Source of the DNA: Sterolibacterium sp.
Lineage (GTDB): Bacteria; Pseudomonadota; Gammaproteobacteria; Burkholderiales; Rhodocyclaceae
NCBI GenBank assembly: GCA_028713555.1
Contig: JAQTOA010000007.1
Span: 1 to 64,000 of the forward strand
Length of the DNA: 64,000 bases
Direction: 5' to 3'
In this document: piece by piece, positions 43,106-56,762 of the stretch
How positions within the stretch are numbered: position 1 is the first letter of the stretch
Layout: the number at the start of each line of letters is the position of its first letter
Notes under the pieces: model-generated
What the model saw: only the letters and a program-made list of their open reading frames with translations
Told to the model about the DNA's origin: nothing
Database searches by the model: none
Position numbers and translations under genes: made by a program

Positions 43106-45154
43106 ATGAGCTTGAATAGCCTGTTCAAGTCGACCCTGTTCCGTCAGGTTATCGCGACCTCCACAGTAACGAGAGTCATACTGTTTGCTGCGATGTATCT
43201 GCTCTCCGTGCCGTTCATCCAGAGCACCATCGAAAGCATCGAGTACCGTTCCGCGCGCACCATACTCAACAATGTCTACGACACTGTTGAGCATATTCAG
43301 CAGAGCCTTGAAAACAACCGCCAGACCGTCCTGCTGGCGCGCAAGCTGGCGCTGCGCGACATCATCGCCGTGATCGAGTCGCGCGCATCCTGGCTGGAAC
43401 AGCAGGCGCACGAGGGGAATCTCACACGTGATCAAGCCAGACGCATGCTGCTCGAAGAAATCCGAAAAATTCACTACGGACACAACGATTATGTTTGGGC
43501 GTCGGATTACCACTCGATGCTGGTGGCCCATCCCGACCCGAAACTGAACAACGCCGATTTTTCCCGGAAGCGCGATACCCGCGGCCATCTGATCGTTCCG
43601 CCGATGGTAGCGGGCGCCTTAGCCACGGGCGAGGGCTATTATTCCTATTGGGGGCAGCGCCTGGGCGAAGAGCAACCGATAGAACAACTCACCTTTTACA
43701 AGCATCTCCCGGCCTTCGAACTGGTCATCGGCACCGGGCTGTATCTTGATGACATCGACGCTACGATTGGTCGGCAGCGCGCTGTAGCCATCGACGAACT
43801 GCGCTCGCAATTGCGCAAGACCCGCCTTGCGGAAACCGGCTACGTCTATATCTTCAATAGCCAGGGCCACATGCTCATCCATCCCAATGCCAACATCGAA
43901 GACAAGAACTTTGCCGGCTTGGTCGACCCGGTCAGCAAACAGCTGTTGGCGCCGATGCTCATAGCTGCGGCTGACAAGCCAGAAGGGTTGCGCTACAAAT
44001 GGGACAGCCCTTCCGACCCCGGCAACTATGTCTACGACAAAATTTCCTGGGTGCGCTATTTTCCTGGATTCGACTGGTATATCTGCACTTCGGTGTATGT
44101 CGACGAACTCGACAATAGCGCGCGCATTGTCAGGAACCGCGCACTGCTGGTCTTTGGCATCGCATTGTTACTCTCTCTGGTGCAGGTTTACTATTTCATC
44201 AAGGGGTTGTTCGGTCCGCTGAAACAGCTTAGTGATACCGCCCTGTCCATTGGCAAGGGCGACCTTGACGCCCGTTGCCCCCTGCAACGCGACGACGAGT
44301 TCGGCGTGGTGGCCACAGCGTTCAACAGCATGGTGGATCGCCTGCGGGACAACATCCAGAACCTCGATGCCAAGGTCAGCGAACGCACCGCCGAACTGGA
44401 AGCCGCCAACATTGAGCTCAAGCAGCTCGACCAGACCAAGTCGGATTTCATCTCCACTGTTTCTCATGAACTGCGTACGCCGATGACCTCTATAGTCGGC
44501 TTCGCCAAGCTGGCGAAAAAGAAACTCGAAGATGTCATCTTGCCCCAAGCCGGCGTGGACGGAAAAACTGCACGGGCAGCCTCACAGGTCAGTAGCAACC
44601 TGGACATCATCGTTAGCGAAAGCGAGCACCTCAGTTTGCTGATCAACGACGTGATGGACATGGCCAAACTGGATGCCGGCAAAGTCGAATGGAATTTTTC
44701 GTCGCTGGCGGCGGCGCAACTCCTGGAGCGCGTCGTCGCCGATACTCAGGAGTTGGCGGGTAAAAAGGGGCTGGTTATATCATGGGACGTCGAACCTGAT
44801 CTTCCGGAAATTGCGGGCGACGAAATTCGCCTGCGTCAGCTTCTGATCAATCTGATTTCTAATGCCATCAAGTTCACCGAGCGCGGCCACATTAGCCTGC
44901 ATGCCGAACGGCAAGAGGCATTTGTGCGTTTTTGCGTTGAAGATACGGGCATCGGCATCGCCCCGGAATTCCAAGGCAAAGTGTTCGAGAAGTTCAAGCA
45001 GATCGGCGACACGCTCACCGCCAAGCCGCAAGGCACAGGCTTGGGCTTGTCGATCTGTCGCCAGATTGTCGAGCAACACGGAGGCAAAATCTGGCTCGAA
45101 TCGGAACCCGGCAAGGGCAGTAGGATATATTTCAGCATACCCTGCGCCACCTGA
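43106..45154 (+). CDS. Cache-HAMP sensor histidine kinase
   Basis: This 682-residue kinase has a membrane helix at about 15-38 and a large periplasmic double-Cache region (about 40-345, with HNDYVWASDYHSMLVAHPDP and YVYIFNSQGHMLIHPN, each a typical small-molecule-binding Cache repeat). A second helix lies at about 347-368, HAMP at about 368-420 and a coiled coil follows. HisKA has H454 in STVSHELRTPMTSI, and HATPase has NLISNAIKFT, DTGIGIA and QGTGLGLSI. It ends one base before the convergent queF stop, leaving no room for a separate terminator. Confidence 0.9.
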   Translation: MSLNSLFKSTLFRQVIATSTVTRVILFAAMYLLSVPFIQSTIESIEYRSARTILNNVYDTVEHIQQSLENNRQTVLLARKLALRDIIAVIESRASWLEQQAHEGNLTRDQARRMLLEEIRKIHYGHNDYVWASDYHSMLVAHPDPKLNNADFSRKRDTRGHLIVPPMVAGALATGEGYYSYWGQRLGEEQPIEQLTFYKHLPAFELVIGTGLYLDDIDATIGRQRAVAIDELRSQLRKTRLAETGYVYIFNSQGHMLIHPNANIEDKNFAGLVDPVSKQLLAPMLIAAADKPEGLRYKWDSPSDPGNYVYDKISWVRYFPGFDWYICTSVYVDELDNSARIVRNRALLVFGIALLLSLVQVYYFIKGLFGPLKQLSDTALSIGKGDLDARCPLQRDDEFGVVATAFNSMVDRLRDNIQNLDAKVSERTAELEAANIELKQLDQTKSDFISTVSHELRTPMTSIVGFAKLAKKKLEDVILPQAGVDGKTARAASQVSSNLDIIVSESEHLSLLINDVMDMAKLDAGKVEWNFSSLAAAQLLERVVADTQELAGKKGLVISWDVEPDLPEIAGDEIRLRQLLINLISNAIKFTERGHISLHAERQEAFVRFCVEDTGIGIAPEFQGKVFEKFKQIGDTLTAKPQGTGLGLSICRQIVEQHGGKIWLESEPGKGSRIYFSIPCAT

Positions 45155-45559
45155 TCATTGCATCTCGAAACCCGCTAACTCGATTTTCCCCGCCGGCTTC
45201 CAGCCTTTCTTGCGCTGCTCGGCGACGACCTGGGTGGTGATTCCGCCGCGCACGTTGAAATTGGCCGTCAAGCGTATATAGCGCGGTTTCACGGTTCTGA
45301 CCAAGTCGTCGAGGATGCGGTTGGTGACGTCTTCGTGGAAATGGCCTTCGTCGCGGAAGCTCCAGACATACAGCTTGAGGCTCTTTAATTCGATGCAGGA
45401 TTTGTCTGGCACATAGTCGAGGATCAGCGTAGCGAAATCGGGTTGGCCGGTTTTCGGGCAGAGACAGGTGAATTCCGGGATTTTCATGTGAATCTGGTAA
45501 TCGCGTTGCGGAGCCGGATTGGGGAAGGACTCTAGCGTCTTGGCGGGCTGGGAGGGCAT
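45155..45559 (-). CDS. queF: NADPH-dependent 7-cyano-7-deazaguanine reductase QueF
   Basis: This 134-residue protein is a type I (short) QueF, which reduces preQ0 to preQ1 in queuosine synthesis. The active-site Cys34 and Asp41 are in [11 protein letters not shown]. The substrate Glu and His lie in [15 protein letters not shown]. The end has GWKPAGKI. A deleted copy occurs at 37803-38042. No other queuosine gene is nearby. No preQ1 riboswitch was seen in the 131-bp gap upstream. Confidence 0.95.
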   Translation of the reverse strand: MPSQPAKTLESFPNPAPQRDYQIHMKIPEFTCLCPKTGQPDFATLILDYVPDKSCIELKSLKLYVWSFRDEGHFHEDVTNRILDDLVRTVKPRYIRLTANFNVRGGITTQVVAEQRKKGWKPAGKIELAGFEMQ

Positions 45560-45606
45560 GGTGGCCTTGTCTATGGTTGCGGAGGGGAAACCCTAGTTGT
45601 TTCCAT

Positions 45607-45612
45607 TATAAT
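45607..45612 (+). promoter_or_regulatory. Candidate -10 box in the queF-smc gap
   Basis: A perfect TATAAT lies 79 bp before the smc start. No good -35 occurs at the right distance, and the site is near-symmetric (ATTATAAT), so it could serve either strand. Confidence 0.25.
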
Positions 45613-45690
45613 GCCCGATCTCTGCGCTCCGCATCAGTTGGCATGCGCTTGCAGGGCGACCCTTAACGACAATTTCGAACAGCCAAAGAC

Positions 45691-48600
45691 GTGCGCCTGA
45701 CCAAGCTCAAACTCGCCGGCTTCAAGTCCTTTGTTGATCCGACCACGGTCCTTTTCCCAGGCCAGTTGGTGGGTGTGGTCGGCCCGAACGGCTGCGGCAA
45801 GTCGAACATCATCGATGCCGTGCGCTGGGTCTTGGGCGAATCGAAGGCCACCGCATTGCGTGGCGAATCCATGCAGGACGTGATTTTCAACGGTTCCGGG
45901 ACACGCAAGCCGGTCGGCCGCGCCAGCGTCGAGCTGATCTTCGACAATGCCCAGGGGCGCGCCGCCGGACAGTGGTCGCAGTATGCCGAAATCGCGGTCA
46001 AGCGCGTGCTTGATCGCGAAGGCAATTCCAGCTACTACATCAACAACCTGCATGTCCGCCGCCGCGACGTCATCGATGTCTTCCTCGGCACCGGCCTGGG
46101 GCCGCGCGCCTACGCCATCATCGAGCAGGGCATGATCTCGCGCATCATCGAGGCCAAGCCGGAGGAATTGCGGCTGTTCCTCGAAGAGGCCGCTGGCGTC
46201 ACCAAGTACAAGGAGCGCCGGCGCGAGACCGAAAACCGTCTGGCCGATGCGCGCGAAAACCTGTTGCGGGTCGAGGATATTCGCAACGAACTGGAAAGCC
46301 AGGTCGGCCGGCTCGAAGTCCAGGCCGAGGTCGCCCGTCAGTATCGCGACTTGCAGGCGCAGCACGATCGCCGTCAGCAGTTGCTGTGGCTGAAGAAGCG
46401 CAACGATGCCCGCGCCGAGTGCCAACGCATGGCGCGCGAAGTGGAGAAAGCCGCCCTGCGGCTGGATGCCGAAACCGCCCAGTTGCGTGAACTGGAAGCC
46501 AAGCTCGAGCAGGCGCGCGAGACGCATTTCGCGGCCAGCGATGCCATGCATGCGGCGCAAAGCGAAATGGTGGTCGCCAAGGGCGAGGTGAGCCGGCTCG
46601 AAGCGGAAATCACCCATCTGCGCGATACCCGGCAGAAGCTGGAAACCCGGCTGGCGCAACTGGCTACCGAAAATTCCCACTGGAGCAGCCAACTCAGCCA
46701 GCTCGAACAGGAAACGGTGCGCTGGCAGGCCTTGCTGGAAAATGCCCGCCAGCGCGCCGAAACCAGCGTGGCCCGCCACGAGGAAGCTGCGGCGCGGCTG
46801 CCCCAGGCAGAGGCGGATGTCCGCGCGGCCGAAGAAGCTACGGCTGCCGCTCGGCGCGGCGTGAATGAGACCGAACAGGGCGTGCGCCTCGGCGAGGCCA
46901 ACCGCATCCATGCCCAGCGCGCCCTGGAAGGCTACACCCAGCGCCGCGCCCGTCTCGATCAGGAACGCCAGGCGCTCGGCCAGCCGGCCCCGCTATTGCT
47001 GGCCGAGTGCCGGGCGACGCTGGCTACAGCGGAAACCGATCTCGAAGCGCAGCAACAGGTTCTTGCTCAGGCGCAGGGCAGCCTGCCGGACAGCGAAGCG
47101 CAGTTGCACGCCGCACGCGAACGCTTGCAGGCGGCGCATCGCGCGCTTACCGAGACGCGCGCGCGGCGCGATGCCCTGCAACAGTTGCAAAGCCGCGTTC
47201 GGCAGCATGGCGGCGCTGACCAACTCGGCGACTGGCTGGAGCGGCGCGGGCTGGCGGAAGCGATACCGTTATGGCGGTCGATCAATGTCGATCCAGGTTG
47301 GGAAACGGCGCTCGAAGCCGTGCTGCGCGAGCGCATCGCGGCAGTGGGTGCCGGCAAGGAAGTTCTGGCGCCGGTGCTCGCCGATCCGCCGCCGACCACT
47401 TTTGCTCTAGCCTTTCCTTCTCAGCAGGCGGCTGTTCCTGAAACGGAACAACTGACACTGCGTGCCAAGGTACGTTGCGACGATGCCAACTGGTCGGCGG
47501 TACTCGATGAATGGCTGGCCGGCGTCTCCGTTGCCGAGGATCCGGGAACTTTTCCGGCTTATTCAGAGGCCGCTGAGAGCGGCCGCAGCTGGGTCAACCG
47601 GGACGGTCACCTGCTTACCGCACACGGCTTGGTGTTGTATGCCCCCGACGCCAGCACGCATGGCGTGATCGAGCGCCAGCGCGAGATCGAGGAACTGGAA
47701 GCAACCCTGGTGCGACACCAATCGGACGAAGACATGGTACGCGCGGCGCTTACCCATGCCGAAGCGTTACTGGCGGAAAACCAGGAGCAGTTGGCGCTTG
47801 CCCGCAGCGCGGTGCAGGCCATGCAGCAACGGGTACATGCCGCCCAGGTCGAAGCGCTCAAGCTGACCCAGACGCAGGCGCGCTTCGAGGAACGTTCCGC
47901 GCAGATCGATCGCGACCTCGGCGAGATCGCTCAAGGTGAGGAAAACGAGCGTAGCGAGTTGGCTCGTGCCGAAGAAGAGGCGTCATTGTTCCGCGAGAAA
48001 CTGGCGACCGCTCGCAGTCAACTCGAGCAAGTGATGGAAATCCAGCGCAGCCGCGACACCGCCTTGCGCGAGGCGCGCAGCCAGGAACAGGTGCTGGCGC
48101 GCGAAGCACAGGAAGTGCGCTTTACCGAACGCGAATGCCTCGGCAAACTGGAAGCCAATGCACAAACCAGTGAAACGGCGCGTCGGCAACTGGAGCGTGT
48201 CGCCGTCGACAAGGCTGCGGCGGAGAGCGAGAAAGACCGTATCAGCGAAGAATCCCTGCAAGCGCGGCTGCAAGCGGCGCTGCAAGAGCGCCAGGAACGC
48301 GAAGCACTGCTGGCCAGCCGGCGCAATGCCTTGGAGGAATCCGCTGCGGCCTTGCGCACGCTTGATGAGAATCGCCTGCGCGTCGAGCAAAGCCTGAATC
48401 CGCTACGCGAGCGAATCAACGATCTGCGCTTGAAGGAACAGGCGGCGCAACTCAACCAGGAACAGTTTGTCCAGCGCCTTGCCGAAGTGAATATTCAAAC
48501 CGAGGAGGAACTGGCGCCATTGCTGGCGGAGTTGGTCCCCGGCCTCAAGGAAGCGGCTCTGCTGGCCGACATCGCCCGATTCACCGAGGAAATCGAAGCG

Positions 48601-49223
48601 CTCGGGCCGGTGAACCTGGCCGCGCTGGAAGAACTCAATACGGCGCGCGAGCGCAAGGGTTACCTCGATGCCCAGTCGGAAGACCTGAATCAGGCGATCG
48701 GCACGCTGGAAGACGCCATCCGCCGCATCGACGGAGAGACACGCGATCAGTTGCAGCAGACCTATGACAAAGTTAATGAGCATTTCGGCGCGCTGTTCCC
48801 GCAGCTGTTCGGCGGCGGGGAAGCGTGCCTGATCCTGACCGGCGAAGAGATCCTCGACGCCGGCATCCAGGTGCTGGCGCAACCGCCGGGCAAGAAGAAC
48901 AGCAGCATCCACCTGCTTTCCGGCGGCGAGAAGGCGCTCACCGCTACGGCGCTGGTGTTTGCGCTGTTCCAGCTCAATCCGGCACCGTTCTGCCTGCTCG
49001 ACGAGGTCGATGCGCCGCTCGACGACACCAATACCGAGCGCTTCTGCAACATGGTGCGGCGCATGTCGACGCAGACCCAGTTCCTGTTTATCAGTCATAA
49101 CAAGATCGCCATGGAAATGGCGCAACAACTGGTCGGCGTTACCATGCAGGAACAGGGAGTTTCTCGCGTGGTCGAGGTCGATATGGAGGAGGCACTGCGA
49201 ATGAGCGAGGAGGTTGCGGTTTA

Positions 49224-49224
<1 letters not shown>
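45691..49224 (+). CDS. smc: Chromosome segregation protein SMC
   Basis: This 1177-residue SMC ATPase has an N-terminal head with Walker A GPNGCGKSN (31-39) and long coiled coils (about 170-500 and 660-1010, heptads rich in Ala, Glu, Gln, Arg). A hinge lies at about 510-650. The C-terminal head has the signature LLSGGEKALTATAL and Walker B FCLLDEVDAPLDD. It organises and condenses the chromosome together with ScpA/B. The start is GTG at 45691. The smc-zipA-ligA order is typical of beta- and gammaproteobacteria. It overlaps zipA by one base. Confidence 0.97.
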
Positions 49225-53243
<4,019 letters not shown>

Positions 53244-53284
53244 AGGCACCGAAAACCCGCGACGCATTCTGGAACAGGCCGAGT

Positions 53285-53358
53285 AATACCTACTTTCAGG
53301 TATTCCAAAATACGGCAGCCTGAGTATATCCAAGCATCTACCGGCAGAATATATTTTG
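53285..53358 (+). repeat. Duplicated intergenic element, copy 1
   Basis: AT-rich element upstream of the PAS gene. It has an inverted repeat AATACCT-N6-AGGTATT (53285-53304), then TACGGCAG-C-CTGAGTATATCC (53311-53331), then GAATATATTT (53348-53357). A second copy with the same order and spacing lies at 57426-57497. It ends 46 bp before the gene. It probably holds a promoter plus regulator site, since it is not a hairpin terminator with T-run. Confidence 0.7.
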
Positions 53359-53403
53359 CCCAACTAGTTTTATTCCTCGCGTCCAAGGGCGCTCGAGGAT
53401 TGG

Positions 53404-53823
53404 GTGGAAACCATGGTAGTCGAAAGTATGCTGGCGCCGCAAAAGCTGGCAAGAAATCAGGACCAATTGCAATCTGCGCCATCGCTTTCCGTCGAGGGCG
53501 ATTGCGCCACGTTAATCCTCGATGCCATGGGCAATATCCTCAGCTGCGGGATTGTCGCGGGGAAGCTGTTTGGCGGCAATCTTGCCGATTATGCAGGTAA
53601 GCCGATTTCATCGTTTATTTCCAACTTCATTCTGAGTGACACTTCGCTGAGTTATAGCGCCAGATACTTCGCCCATTTATGTGCGGATGGCGGATGGCGA
53701 CGATTCGAGGCGGTGGATGTTCAAGGACTCGGGTTTCCCGTTGAACTCAATTTGTCCCTGGTGGAATCAAAGGAACAGGGTGTTTTCCTTCTGAGTGTGC
53801 GTCGAGTGAAAGAGACCGACTAG
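53404..53823 (+). CDS. Small PAS-like domain protein
   Basis: This 139-residue protein has about 35 variable residues and then a PAS-like unit (about 36-137). The unit has ATLILDAMGNILSCG, a GYxxxE-like turn replaced by FGGNLADYAGKPISSFI, and terminal strands VELNLSLVE and GVFLLSVRRV. No catalytic or output domain follows. Such stand-alone PAS proteins act as ligand or redox sensors for a partner, here perhaps the kinase at 54654. GTG at 53404 and ATG at 53413 are both possible starts with similar ribosome-binding sites. Copy 1 of the duplicated element lies upstream. Confidence 0.6.
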   Translation: METMVVESMLAPQKLARNQDQLQSAPSLSVEGDCATLILDAMGNILSCGIVAGKLFGGNLADYAGKPISSFISNFILSDTSLSYSARYFAHLCADGGWRRFEAVDVQGLGFPVELNLSLVESKEQGVFLLSVRRVKETD

Positions 53824-53827
53824 CACC

Positions 53828-53986
53828 ATGAACTCAAGTGCGGGCACCAGTACCCTAGGACCAAGTGCGGGCACCAGTACCCTAGGACCAAGTGCGGGCA
53901 CCAGTACCCTAGGACCAAGTGCGGGCACCAGTACCCGAGAACCAAGTGCGGCGCTAGTCTGCTTTGTATGGATTTTTCGGGCATGA
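53828..53986 (+). CDS. Short ORF of 9-residue tandem repeats
   Basis: An ATG four bases after the PAS gene stop opens a 52-codon frame. It begins MNSSAG and then repeats the unit P-S-A-G-T-S-T-L-G, ending with PSAALVCFVWIFRA and a TGA. The repeats come from the 27-bp array at 53835. The same unit, as T-N-A-G-T-S-T-L-E, occurs in the kinase at 34716. No ribosome-binding site is clear, so translation could depend on coupling to the PAS gene. It may be a real small protein or an open frame created by the repeat. Confidence 0.35.
   Translation: MNSSAGTSTLGPSAGTSTLGPSAGTSTLGPSAGTSTREPSAALVCFVWIFRA
53835..53958. repeat. 27-bp tandem repeat array, four units plus partial
   Basis: Units begin at 53835, 53862, 53889 and 53916, with a partial fifth at 53943. 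The first three are identical (CAAGTGCGGGCACCAGTACC then CTAGGAC). The fourth differs by CGAGAAC at its end. Each unit holds a small inverted repeat GTGC-GG-GCAC. Exact identity of neighbouring units shows recent expansion. There are no spacers, so this is not a CRISPR array. Confidence 0.95.
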
Positions 53987-54010
53987 CCCAAAGCTAACTG
54001 GAGAATATCA

Positions 54011-54304
54011 ATGAACATGAATGACCCGACCCACGATATCGCTAATTTGCGACAACAGGAACTAAAGAACCTCCGATTATTGGCGTCTGAGTCTCAGATT
54101 CAAGATGGGCTGAACAGGATTGCCGGCACTTTTGGTAAAGTAAATTCGGTTGTCAGGGTGGATCTCCAGAAAAAATGTGACTCGTCGGAATATGTGTTTT
54201 TTGTCGATTTCGAGGACACATTGGATGCAATGACAGCCGCAAGGCATTTGAATGGATTCTTGTATGGATTTTCAGCACTCATGCTCAAAGTTCAGAAAAA
54301 TTGA
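54011..54304 (+). CDS. Small protein with RRM-like C-terminal half, function unknown
   Basis: This 97-residue protein has an N-terminal helix rich in Gln, Leu, Glu (about 9-35). It is followed by a beta-alpha-beta pattern (VNSVVRVDLQK, YVFFVDFEDTLDAMTAARHLNG, then SALMLKVQ). The spacing recalls the last half of an RRM fold, where a VxFED strand is followed by an A-x2-A-x2-LNG helix, but the aromatic RNP residues are not clear. It may equally be an ACT-like or unrelated fold. It sits between the repeat ORF and the SAP-like gene. Confidence 0.5.
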   Translation: MNMNDPTHDIANLRQQELKNLRLLASESQIQDGLNRIAGTFGKVNSVVRVDLQKKCDSSEYVFFVDFEDTLDAMTAARHLNGFLYGFSALMLKVQKN

Positions 54305-54355
54305 CATGCTTAGTAATTTTCTCAACATTGTTTTTTTACCTGAAGGAGAAATGCC

Positions 54356-54559
54356 ATGATGACGCAGAAGGAATTGCTCAAACTGGCCAAGAAATATCAT
54401 GTTTCCCATAGTGGCCTGTCCAACATTGAGTTGATACGCAAACTCCAGCAGAGCGAAGGGAATTTCGACTGCTATGCCAGGGCAGTGGATGGCGTGTGCG
54501 ATCAGTCGGAATGCCTATGGCGCGACGGCTGCTTGACGGAATCGGCTGGTTGTCATTAG
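54356..54559 (+). CDS. Small SAP/Rho-N-like protein
   Basis: This 67-residue protein begins with a helix-turn-helix-like SAP or Rho-N pattern (KELLKLAKKYHVSHSGLSNIELIRKLQ) and ends with a Cys-containing segment (FDCYARAVDGVCDQSECLW, then a Cys near residue 59 and a final CH). Small proteins of this design are common in betaproteobacteria, and their role is unknown. The SAP part suggests nucleic acid contact and the Cys set suggests metal or redox. A strong AAGGAG ribosome-binding site precedes the ATG. Confidence 0.65.
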   Translation: MMTQKELLKLAKKYHVSHSGLSNIELIRKLQQSEGNFDCYARAVDGVCDQSECLWRDGCLTESAGCH

Positions 54560-54653
54560 AAAAATAATACGTAATACGATCTGATCCTTGCGTTCTAAGT
54601 CTCCCCATTGAGTGATTTTTGCGGGAGAAATAAGCGTGGCGTAGAATGCCTGG

Positions 54654-56762
54654 ATGCTGTCCAGACAATTTCCTTTTATCCAGATGGGCAGGACAGCCCA
54701 AGTTCTTGTCGCCGTCTGGGTGCTTATTGCGTTATTCATTACTTACCTGATTTCCGGCCTGGTCAGTTCGCGCCAGTCTGTGGAGCAACGCGTTCGCGAT
54801 CAGGCGATGTCCTATGCACGGCTGGTCGATGAGCATGCGTCGGCTACATTTGGACGCGCCAATATCACTCTCATGGCAATTATGGATCATATCAGTGCCA
54901 GTGACCTGGCAGGCGCAAAGGCCCTGAGCGCTTCACGCCGCAAGGAAATCGAAGCACTGATGCGTAGCCAGCAACAACGCACCCCAGGCTTTCTGGCGAT
55001 GCCTCTGGCGAATGCCCAGGGCGTAGTGATTGCCGAACCACGGGGCGCGCCGCCAGGTTTGAGTATCAGTGACCGAGAACATTTCCAGATCTTGCAGCGC
55101 TCACCCCGAGATACTCCGGTAATATCTCAGGCTATCTTGGGCCGCGTATCGAAAAAGTGGGGGGTAATGCTTGCGCGCCGAATTAGTCTGACCGATGGCA
55201 GTTTCGGCGGCATGATTGGCGTTAATTTGGGGCTGGACGAAAATTTCACGAATTTCTACGCCACACTCTCGTTAGGCAAGAACGGCGCAGTGTCGCTGCG
55301 CGATTCCGAAGATCGCCTTCTGGTTCGTTACCCCGTCGTTGAACAGAAGTTGGGCAAACCTGTCGCGACCAGCGGACCGATTAAGGAACGACTGCTTGCC
55401 GGCGACGCGGAAGGGGTACTCACTATTCCATCGGCGATAGACAATATTGAAAGAATCTTTGCTTTTCGCCGGATGAAAGACTACCCGATTTACGCGGCGG
55501 TGGGATTATCCCTGGACGAAGCCCTTGTCAGTTGGCGGCGTGATCGCGATATGGTTGCAGTTGGGGCATTGCTGGTCATCCTGGCGGGTATTTCCATCAC
55601 CTTTGCATTGCGCCGTATGGAGCGCATAGATAATCAGTTGAAAACACATGCGGTGATTGTTGAATCTTCGGAAGACGCGATAGCAACGGCGGACTTGAAT
55701 GGCATCATCACCAGTTGGAATTCCGGATCCCAAAAGGTATACGGCTACAGCGCGGAGGAAGTGATTGGCAAACATGTTTCTGTGATAACCCCGCCCGAGA
55801 AGGGGGGCGAATATACGTTGCTGCTTGAGAATATCCGGTCAGGCAAATCGGTTTCCAACCTCGAGACCGTTCGCGTAAGAAAGGACGGCCAGCGCATTGA
55901 TGTATCGCTCACGCTTTCCCCGATCAGCGAACGTGGCGGTCGCATTGTCTCCTATTCCGCGATTGCACGGGACATTACCGAGAGCAAGCGGTTGGAAACT
56001 AAAATCTTTCGGTTCAACCATGATCTGGAGCAACTGGTTCTGCAGCGCACTGCCCAACTGCGCGCCTTGTCAAAAGAGCTGACGATGGTGGAAGAACGCG
56101 AGCGACAAGCGATCGCGCAGGACCTGCACGATGACCTGGGTCAGATCCTGGCGATAGTCAAGCTTAAGCTTACCGCATTGGAGATTCCGGAGAAGAGTGG
56201 TCGGCAAGGCGATTTGCAACAGCAGGTCAAGGAAATCGAGACCTTGATCGACCAGGCGAATCGTTCTGTAAGATCGCTTTCCCTACAACTCAGCCCGCCG
56301 GTACTGCATCAGTTTGGGCTGGTCCCCGCGCTGGAATGGCTGGCCGAGGAAATGCATCGTTCTTATGGCCTCAGCGTTCGCATCAGCGATGACGGCGAAC
56401 CCAAGCCGTTCGATCCAGCATCAAGCAGCATGCTGTTTCGCGCCGTTCGCGAGTTGCTGGTCAACGTACACAAGCACGCCAAAGTGGGCAGCGCGGACGT
56501 TGATATTTCAGTTGCGGAAGGCCGCTTGATACTCAGTATTACGGACAGTGGAATCGGCTTCGACGCGCAGAAGCCTATGGCACCCTCTGCGGAGATTGGT
56601 TTTGGCTTGTTCAGTGTGCGCGAACGCATCATCCACGGTGGTGGTGAAATTCACATTGATAGCACTCCCGGTGACGGTACCGTGGTGGTGCTGATACTCC
56701 CGCTGGCAAGGCGAAGCAAAATGAGGTTGGAAAATAGTGATACGACTATTGTTGGTCGATGA
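54654..56762 (+). CDS. Cache-PAS sensor histidine kinase, NarX/DegS type
   Basis: This 702-residue membrane kinase has a helix at about 15-37 and a double-Cache periplasmic region (about 45-300, with SISDREHFQILQRSP and SLGKNGAVSLRDSEDRLLVR). A second helix lies at about 303-322, a PAS domain at about 330-450, a coiled coil, and a HisKA_3 domain with H492 in QAIAQDLHDDLGQ. A HATPase follows with VRELLVNVHKHAK and a GFGLFSVRERI G-box. It should phosphorylate the NarL-type regulator encoded by the overlapping downstream gene (26-bp overlap). Confidence 0.92.
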   Translation: MLSRQFPFIQMGRTAQVLVAVWVLIALFITYLISGLVSSRQSVEQRVRDQAMSYARLVDEHASATFGRANITLMAIMDHISASDLAGAKALSASRRKEIEALMRSQQQRTPGFLAMPLANAQGVVIAEPRGAPPGLSISDREHFQILQRSPRDTPVISQAILGRVSKKWGVMLARRISLTDGSFGGMIGVNLGLDENFTNFYATLSLGKNGAVSLRDSEDRLLVRYPVVEQKLGKPVATSGPIKERLLAGDAEGVLTIPSAIDNIERIFAFRRMKDYPIYAAVGLSLDEALVSWRRDRDMVAVGALLVILAGISITFALRRMERIDNQLKTHAVIVESSEDAIATADLNGIITSWNSGSQKVYGYSAEEVIGKHVSVITPPEKGGEYTLLLENIRSGKSVSNLETVRVRKDGQRIDVSLTLSPISERGGRIVSYSAIARDITESKRLETKIFRFNHDLEQLVLQRTAQLRALSKELTMVEERERQAIAQDLHDDLGQILAIVKLKLTALEIPEKSGRQGDLQQQVKEIETLIDQANRSVRSLSLQLSPPVLHQFGLVPALEWLAEEMHRSYGLSVRISDDGEPKPFDPASSSMLFRAVRELLVNVHKHAKVGSADVDISVAEGRLILSITDSGIGFDAQKPMAPSAEIGFGLFSVRERIIHGGGEIHIDSTPGDGTVVVLILPLARRSKMRLENSDTTIVGR

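Noticed and set aside
45560..45690. preQ1 riboswitch upstream of queF
   Set aside because: No short stem with the A-rich tail needed for a preQ1 aptamer is visible.
53835..53958. CRISPR array
   Set aside because: The 27-bp repeats are directly tandem with no spacers, and no cas genes are present.
53767..54018. Minus-strand ORF through the 27-bp array
   Set aside because: It also reads through the repeats (because 27 is a multiple of three) but has no start context, and the plus-strand frame has a better-placed ATG.
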